In this document: positions 60,124 through 64,000 of the stretch, in pieces
Layout of the letters: each line of letters begins with the position of its first letter
Position numbering within the stretch: position 1 is the stretch's first letter
Assembly (NCBI GenBank): GCA_037974665.1
Contig: CM075773.1
Location: 16,544,146 to 16,608,145 of the forward strand
DNA length: 64,000 nt
From: Ehretia macrophylla
Lineage: Eukaryota; Streptophyta; Magnoliopsida; Boraginales; Ehretiaceae
Reading direction: 5' to 3'
Program-made: the position numbers and the translations under genes
The notes under the pieces: model-generated
What the model was told of the DNA's origin: nothing
The model's database searches: none
What the model saw: the letters and a program-made list of their open reading frames with translations, nothing else

Positions 60124-60682
60124 GTCATGTTGAGGGCACAATTCCTTTATGTGTTAACGGTTCACAGTTACAACCTAGTGATATGGCCCATTCAAAAGGC
60201 CCAATGGGCTTAACGACAACCCATCCGCTTCAACAACGCAGCATCCTCGCAAGACGTGATATCGACGCATTGTAGGGTCCTCTAATGTGCCGCGAGTAAG
60301 GTTGTCGTCCTTTTAACAGCTCACGACGTACGATCCGGGACGGGAAAACAGAGCAAAAGAAGAAAAATGGCCCGAAACTGATGAAAACGTTCGATTTTGA
60401 GCTCCGAAAAGGGCATAGCGTGCTAGCTCGCTGCCCTCGTCGTAGAACTCTCAGAGATCTTTCCAACGGTATGCTGTGCGCCTCGTAACTCCTTACGGAT
60501 CAAAAGTTATGGGGACCGTAGCGACGGAGACCTGGTCACAAGCCCTACACCCTCGGTTTGCGGGCCCAGCCTCCACGTGAAGAGAAGTTGTCTTGCCCAA
60601 GGTGCCATGGGATTCGATAATAGAAATGTGGTGGGTAAAGTATCTTGGCAACCCTAACCGGAGCAAAAAAAATTGAAAAGGG

Positions 60683-60800
60683 GGGTGCAACACGAGGACT
60701 TCCCAGGGGGTCACCCATCCTAGTACTACTCTCGCCCAAGCACGCTTAACTTCGGAGTTCTGATGGGATCCGGTGCATTAGTGCTGGTATGATCGCACCC
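60683..60800 (-). rRNA. 5S rRNA gene, copy 90 (consensus)
   Basis: Exact consensus. Upstream reads GTTGTGGGC, as in copy 91. Confidence 0.97.
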
Positions 60801-61359
60801 GTCATGTTGTGGGCACAATTCCTTTATGTGTTAACGGTTCACAGTCCCAGCCTAGAGATATGGCCCATTCAAAAGGCCCAATGGGCTTAACGACAACCCA
60901 TCCGCTTCAACAACGCAGCATCCTCGCAAGACGTGATATCGACGCATTGTAGGGTCCTCTAATGTGCCGCGAGTAAGGTTGTCGTCCTTTTAACAGCTCA
61001 CGACGTACGATCCGGGACGGAAAAACAGAGCAAAAGAATAAAAGTGGCCCGAAACTGATGAAAACGTTCGATTTTGAGCTCCAAAAATGGCATAGCGAGC
61101 TAGCTCGCTGCCCCCGTCGTAGAACTCTCAGAGGTCTTTCCAACGGTATGCTGTGCGCCTCGTAACTCCTTACGGATCAAAAGTTATGGGCACCGTAGCG
61201 ACGGAGACCTGGTCACAAGCCCTACACCCTCGGTTTGCGGGCCCAGCCTCCACGTGAAGAGAAGTTGTCTTGCCCAAGGTGCCGTGGGATTTGATAATAG
61301 AAATGTGGTGGGTAAACTATCTTGGCAACCCTAACCGGAGCAAAAAAAATTGAAAAGGG

Positions 61360-61477
61360 GGGTGCAACACGAGGACTTCCGTGGGGGTCACCCATCCTAG
61401 TACTACTCTCGCCCAAGCACGCTTAACTTCGGAGTTCTGATGGGATCCGGTGCATTAGTGCTGCTATGATCGCACCC
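61360..61477 (-). rRNA. 5S rRNA gene, copy 91
   Basis: G97C, T96A and C14G. Confidence 0.9.
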
Positions 61478-62047
61478 GTCATGTTGTGGGCACAATTCCT
61501 TTATGTGTTAACGGTTCACAGTCCCAGCCTAGAGATATGGCCCATTCAAAAGGCCCAATGGGCTTAACGACAACCCATCCGCTTCAACAACACAGCATCC
61601 TCGCAAGACATGATATCGACGCATTGTAGGGTCCTCTAATGTGCCGCGAGTAAGGTGGTGGTCCTTTTAACAGCTCACGACGTACGATCCGGGATGGAAA
61701 AACATAGCAAAAGAAGAAAAGTGGCCCGAAACTGATGAAAACGTTCGATTTTGAGCTCCGAAAGGGCACGGCGAGCTAGCTAGCTGCCACCGTCGTAGAG
61801 ATCTCGGAGAGCTTTCCAACGGTATGCTGTGCGCCGCGTAACTCCTTTCGGATAAAAAGTTATGGGCATCGGAGCGACGGAGACCTGGTCACAAGCCCTA
61901 CGCCCTCGGTTTACGGGCCCAGCCTCCACGTGAAGAGAAGTTGTCTTGCCCAAGGTGCCGTGGGATTCGATAATAGAAATATGGTGGGTAAAGTATCTTG
62001 GTAACCCTAACCGGAGCAAAAAAAATTGAAAAAGGGGGTGCAAAAGG

Positions 62048-62165
62048 GGGTGCACCACGAGGACTTCCCAGGGGGTCACCCATCCTAGTACTACTCTCAC
62101 CCAAGCACGCTTAACTTCAGAGTTCTGATGGGATCCGGTGCATTTGTGCTGGTATGATCGCACCC
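62048..62165 (-). rRNA. 5S rRNA gene, copy 92 (long 3' flank)
   Basis: T111G, C67T, C47T and T21A. 12-bp duplication present; spacer matches that of copy 87. Confidence 0.86.
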
Positions 62166-62723
62166 GTCATGTTGAGGGCACAATTCCTTTATGTGTTTAC
62201 GGTTCACAGTCCCAGCCTAGAGATATGGCCCATTCAAATGGCCCAATGGGCTTAACGACAACCCATCCGCTTCAACAACACAGCATCCTCGCAAGACGTG
62301 ATATCAACGCATTGTAGGGTCCTCTAATGTGCCGCGAGTACGGTTGTCGTCCTTTTAACAGCTCACGACGTACGATCCGGGACGGAAAAACAGAGCAAAA
62401 GAAGAAAAGTGGCCCGAAACTGATGAAAACGTTCGATTTTGAGCTCTGAAAAGGGCACAGCGAGCTTGCTGGCTGCCCTGTCGTAGAGCTCTCAGAGAGC
62501 TTTCCAACGGTATGCTGTGCGCCTGGTAACTCCTTACGGATCAATAGTTATCGGCACCGGAGCGACGGAGACCTGGTCACAAGCCCTACGCCCTCGGTTT
62601 GCGGGCCCAGCCTCCACGTGAAGAGAAGTTGTCTTGCCCAAGGTGCCGTGGGATTCGATAATAGAAATGTGGTGGGTAAAGTATCTTGGCAACGCTAACC
62701 GGACCAAAAAAAATTGAAAAGGG

Positions 62724-62841
62724 GGGTGCAACACTTGGACTTCCCAGGGGGTCACCCATCCGAGTACTATTCTCGCCCAAGCACGCTTAACTTCTGAGTT
62801 CTGATCCGGTCCGGTGCATTAGTGCTGGTATGATCGCACCC
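62724..62841 (-). pseudogene. 5S rRNA gene, copy 93, likely pseudogene
   Basis: Eight substitutions: C107A, T106A, A80C, G72A, C47A, C36G, C35G and T33C. The cluster at 33-36 replaces GGGA by CCGG on the plus strand. A80C is shared with copy 88, its partner five units away. Confidence 0.68.
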
Positions 62842-63400
62842 GTCATGTTGAGGGCACAATTCCTTTATGTGTTAACGGTTCACAGTCCCAGCCTAGAGAT
62901 ATAGCCTATTCAAAAGGCCCAATGGGCTTAACGACAACCCATCCGCTTCAACAACGCAGCATCCTCGCAAGACGTGATATCGACGCATTGTAGGGTCCTC
63001 TAATGTGCCGCGAGTAAGGTTGTCGTCCTTTTAACAGCTCACGACGTACGATCCGGGACGGAAAAACAGAGCAAAAGAAGAAAAGTGGCCCAAAACTGAT
63101 GAAAATGTTCGATTTTGAGCTCTGAAAAGGGCACAGCGAGCAAGCTAGCTGCCCCCGTCGTAGAGCTCTCAGAGAGATTTCCAACGGTATGTTGTGTGCC
63201 TCGTAACTCCTTACGGATCAAAAGTTATGGGCACCGGAGCGACGGAGACCTGGTCACAAGCCCTACGCCCTCGGTTTGCGGGCCCAGCCTCTACTTGAAG
63301 TGAAGTTTTCTTACCCAATGTGCCATGGGATTCGATAATAGAAATGTGGTGGGTAAAGTATCTTGGCAACGCTAACCGGAGCAAAAAAAATTGAAAAGGG

Positions 63401-63518
63401 GGTTGCAACACGAGGACTTCCCAGGGGGTCATCCATCGTAGTACTACTCTTGCCCAAGCACGCTTAACTTTGGAGTTCTGATGGGATCCGGTGCATTAGT
63501 GCTGGTATGATCGCACCC
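63401..63518 (-). rRNA. 5S rRNA gene, copy 94 (divergent)
   Basis: Five differences: C116A, G87A, G81C, G68A and G48A. Last gene in the window. Confidence 0.83.
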
Positions 63519-64000
63519 GTCATGTTGAGGGCACAATTCCTTTATGTGTTAACGGTTCACAGTCCCAGCCTAGAGATATGGCCCATTCAAAAGGCCCAAT
63601 GGGCTTAACGACAACCCATCCGCTTCAACAACGCAGTATCCTCGCAAGACGTGATACCGATGCATTGTAGGGTCCTCTAATGTGCCGCGAGTAGGGTTGT
63701 CGTCCTTTTAACAGCTCACGACGTACGATCCGGGATGGAAAAATAGAGCAAAAGCAGAAAAGTGGCCCGAAACGGATGAAAACGTTCGATTTTGAGCTCC
63801 GAAAAGGGCACGGTTTGTTAGCTAGCTACCCCTGTTGTAGAGCTCTGGGAGAGCTTTCCAACAGTATGCTGTGCGCCGCGTAACTCCTTACGGATCAAAA
63901 GTTATGGGCACCGGAGCGACGGAGACCTGGTCACAAGCCCTACGCCCTCGGTTTGCGGGCCCAGCCTCCACGTGAAGAGAAGTTGTCTTGCCCAAGGTGC
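63519..64000 (-). repeat. Partial 5S spacer at right window edge
   Basis: Upstream element of copy 94 followed by spacer up to the CTTGCCCAAGGTGC segment. The next gene would lie beyond the window. The hypervariable zone reads GGTTTGTTAGCTAGC (63811-63825), a form not seen elsewhere here. Confidence 0.93.

Larger units (their letters stand above)
56729..63518 (-). repeat. Five-unit higher-order repeat, two copies
   Basis: Units of copies 85-89 (56729-60123) correspond in order to those of copies 90-94 (60124-63518), offset about 3395 bp. Shared markers include CTTTCGGAT and CTTGGTAACCC in 87/92, A80C in 88/93, and ATAGCCTATTC plus C116A/G81C in 89/94. Confidence 0.85.
1..64000 (-). repeat. 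5S rDNA tandem array, 94 gene copies in about 677-bp units
   Basis: A 118-bp 5S rRNA gene and a roughly 559-bp spacer repeat head to tail across the entire window, every gene on the minus strand. Unit lengths by gene-end spacing are mostly 675-679 bp, with 688-690-bp (12-bp insertion), 640-bp (37-bp deletion), 666-bp (11-bp deletion) and one 905-bp (228-bp duplication) variants. Every stretch over 300 bp without a gene is 5S intergenic spacer; I saw no foreign insertion. Short open frames on both strands recur with the repeat period and are by-products of it. Confidence 0.98.

Noticed and set aside
61780-62163. 127-residue minus-strand frame, the longest in the window
   Set aside because: It covers copy 92, its terminator duplication and spacer. 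The length comes from the 12-bp (in-frame) insertion and chance loss of stops.
1-64000. Tandem Cassandra-type retrotransposons, which carry 5S-derived promoters in their LTRs
   Set aside because: The genes match full-length plant 5S with both ends and terminators in place. I saw no primer binding site such as TGGTATCAGAGC, no polypurine tract, no LTR ends and no target duplications.
1-64000. CRISPR or other short regularly spaced repeat
   Set aside because: Both the gene and the spacer are conserved in every unit, and the period of 677 bp is far too long.
1-64000. 45S rDNA, tRNA genes or satellite-embedded protein genes between units
   Set aside because: Reading all spacers I found only the standard 5S spacer; the one enlarged spacer is a self-duplication.
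1-64000. A previously undescribed biological system
   Set aside because: Everything visible is explained by a 5S rDNA array and its recombination. I do not see genes or motifs supporting anything else.

Overview
The whole 64 kb window is one uninterrupted tandem array of plant-type 5S ribosomal RNA genes (5S rDNA). I located 94 gene copies of about 118 bp. All are on the minus strand and most repeat every 677 bp. The gene begins GGGTGCGATC, ends TTGCACCC and carries a recognisable Pol III internal control region, so the source is a higher-plant nuclear chromosome. The species cannot be named from the sequence. No protein-coding gene, tRNA, CRISPR array or transposon interrupts the array.

Layout: the window opens inside a spacer (1-96), runs through copies 1-94 (97-63518) and ends inside the next spacer (63519-64000). 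Each unit has the same order on the minus strand: upstream element (CATAAA at -28, GC near -13, C at -1), 118-bp gene, T4 and T8 terminator tracts, a telobox-like AACCCTAA (seen on the plus strand), a CACGTG G-box, a pair of palindromes, a pyrimidine-rich tract, and a GCCCATT/AATGGGC inverted repeat upstream of the next gene. In the evidence fields, gene positions count 5' to 3' along the RNA with T for U; A box is about 50-64, intermediate element about 67-72, C box about 80-97.

Regional differences: 1-34 kb holds mainly 677-bp units with two 37-bp spacer deletions, one 11-bp deletion, and a spacer enlarged by a 228-bp partial duplication (27253-27708). From 34 kb rightwards about one unit in three carries a 12-bp duplication of the gene 3' end and first T tract, giving 689-690-bp units. 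Linked rare variants reveal higher-order repeats: five-unit blocks near 49-54.7 kb and 56.7-63.5 kb, two-unit blocks at 54.7-57.4 kb and around 28-31.5 kb, and patches shared 3, 10, 11 and 12 units apart. Eleven copies match the array consensus exactly (4, 15, 18, 50, 51, 65, 71, 81, 83, 85, 90). Six (7, 20, 31, 32, 40, 93) are damaged enough to be called likely pseudogenes. All counts are by eye and may be off by one or two.

I found no evidence for an unknown biological system. The interest lies in array evolution: unit homogenisation, terminator duplication, telobox polymorphism and a patchwork of damaged genes.
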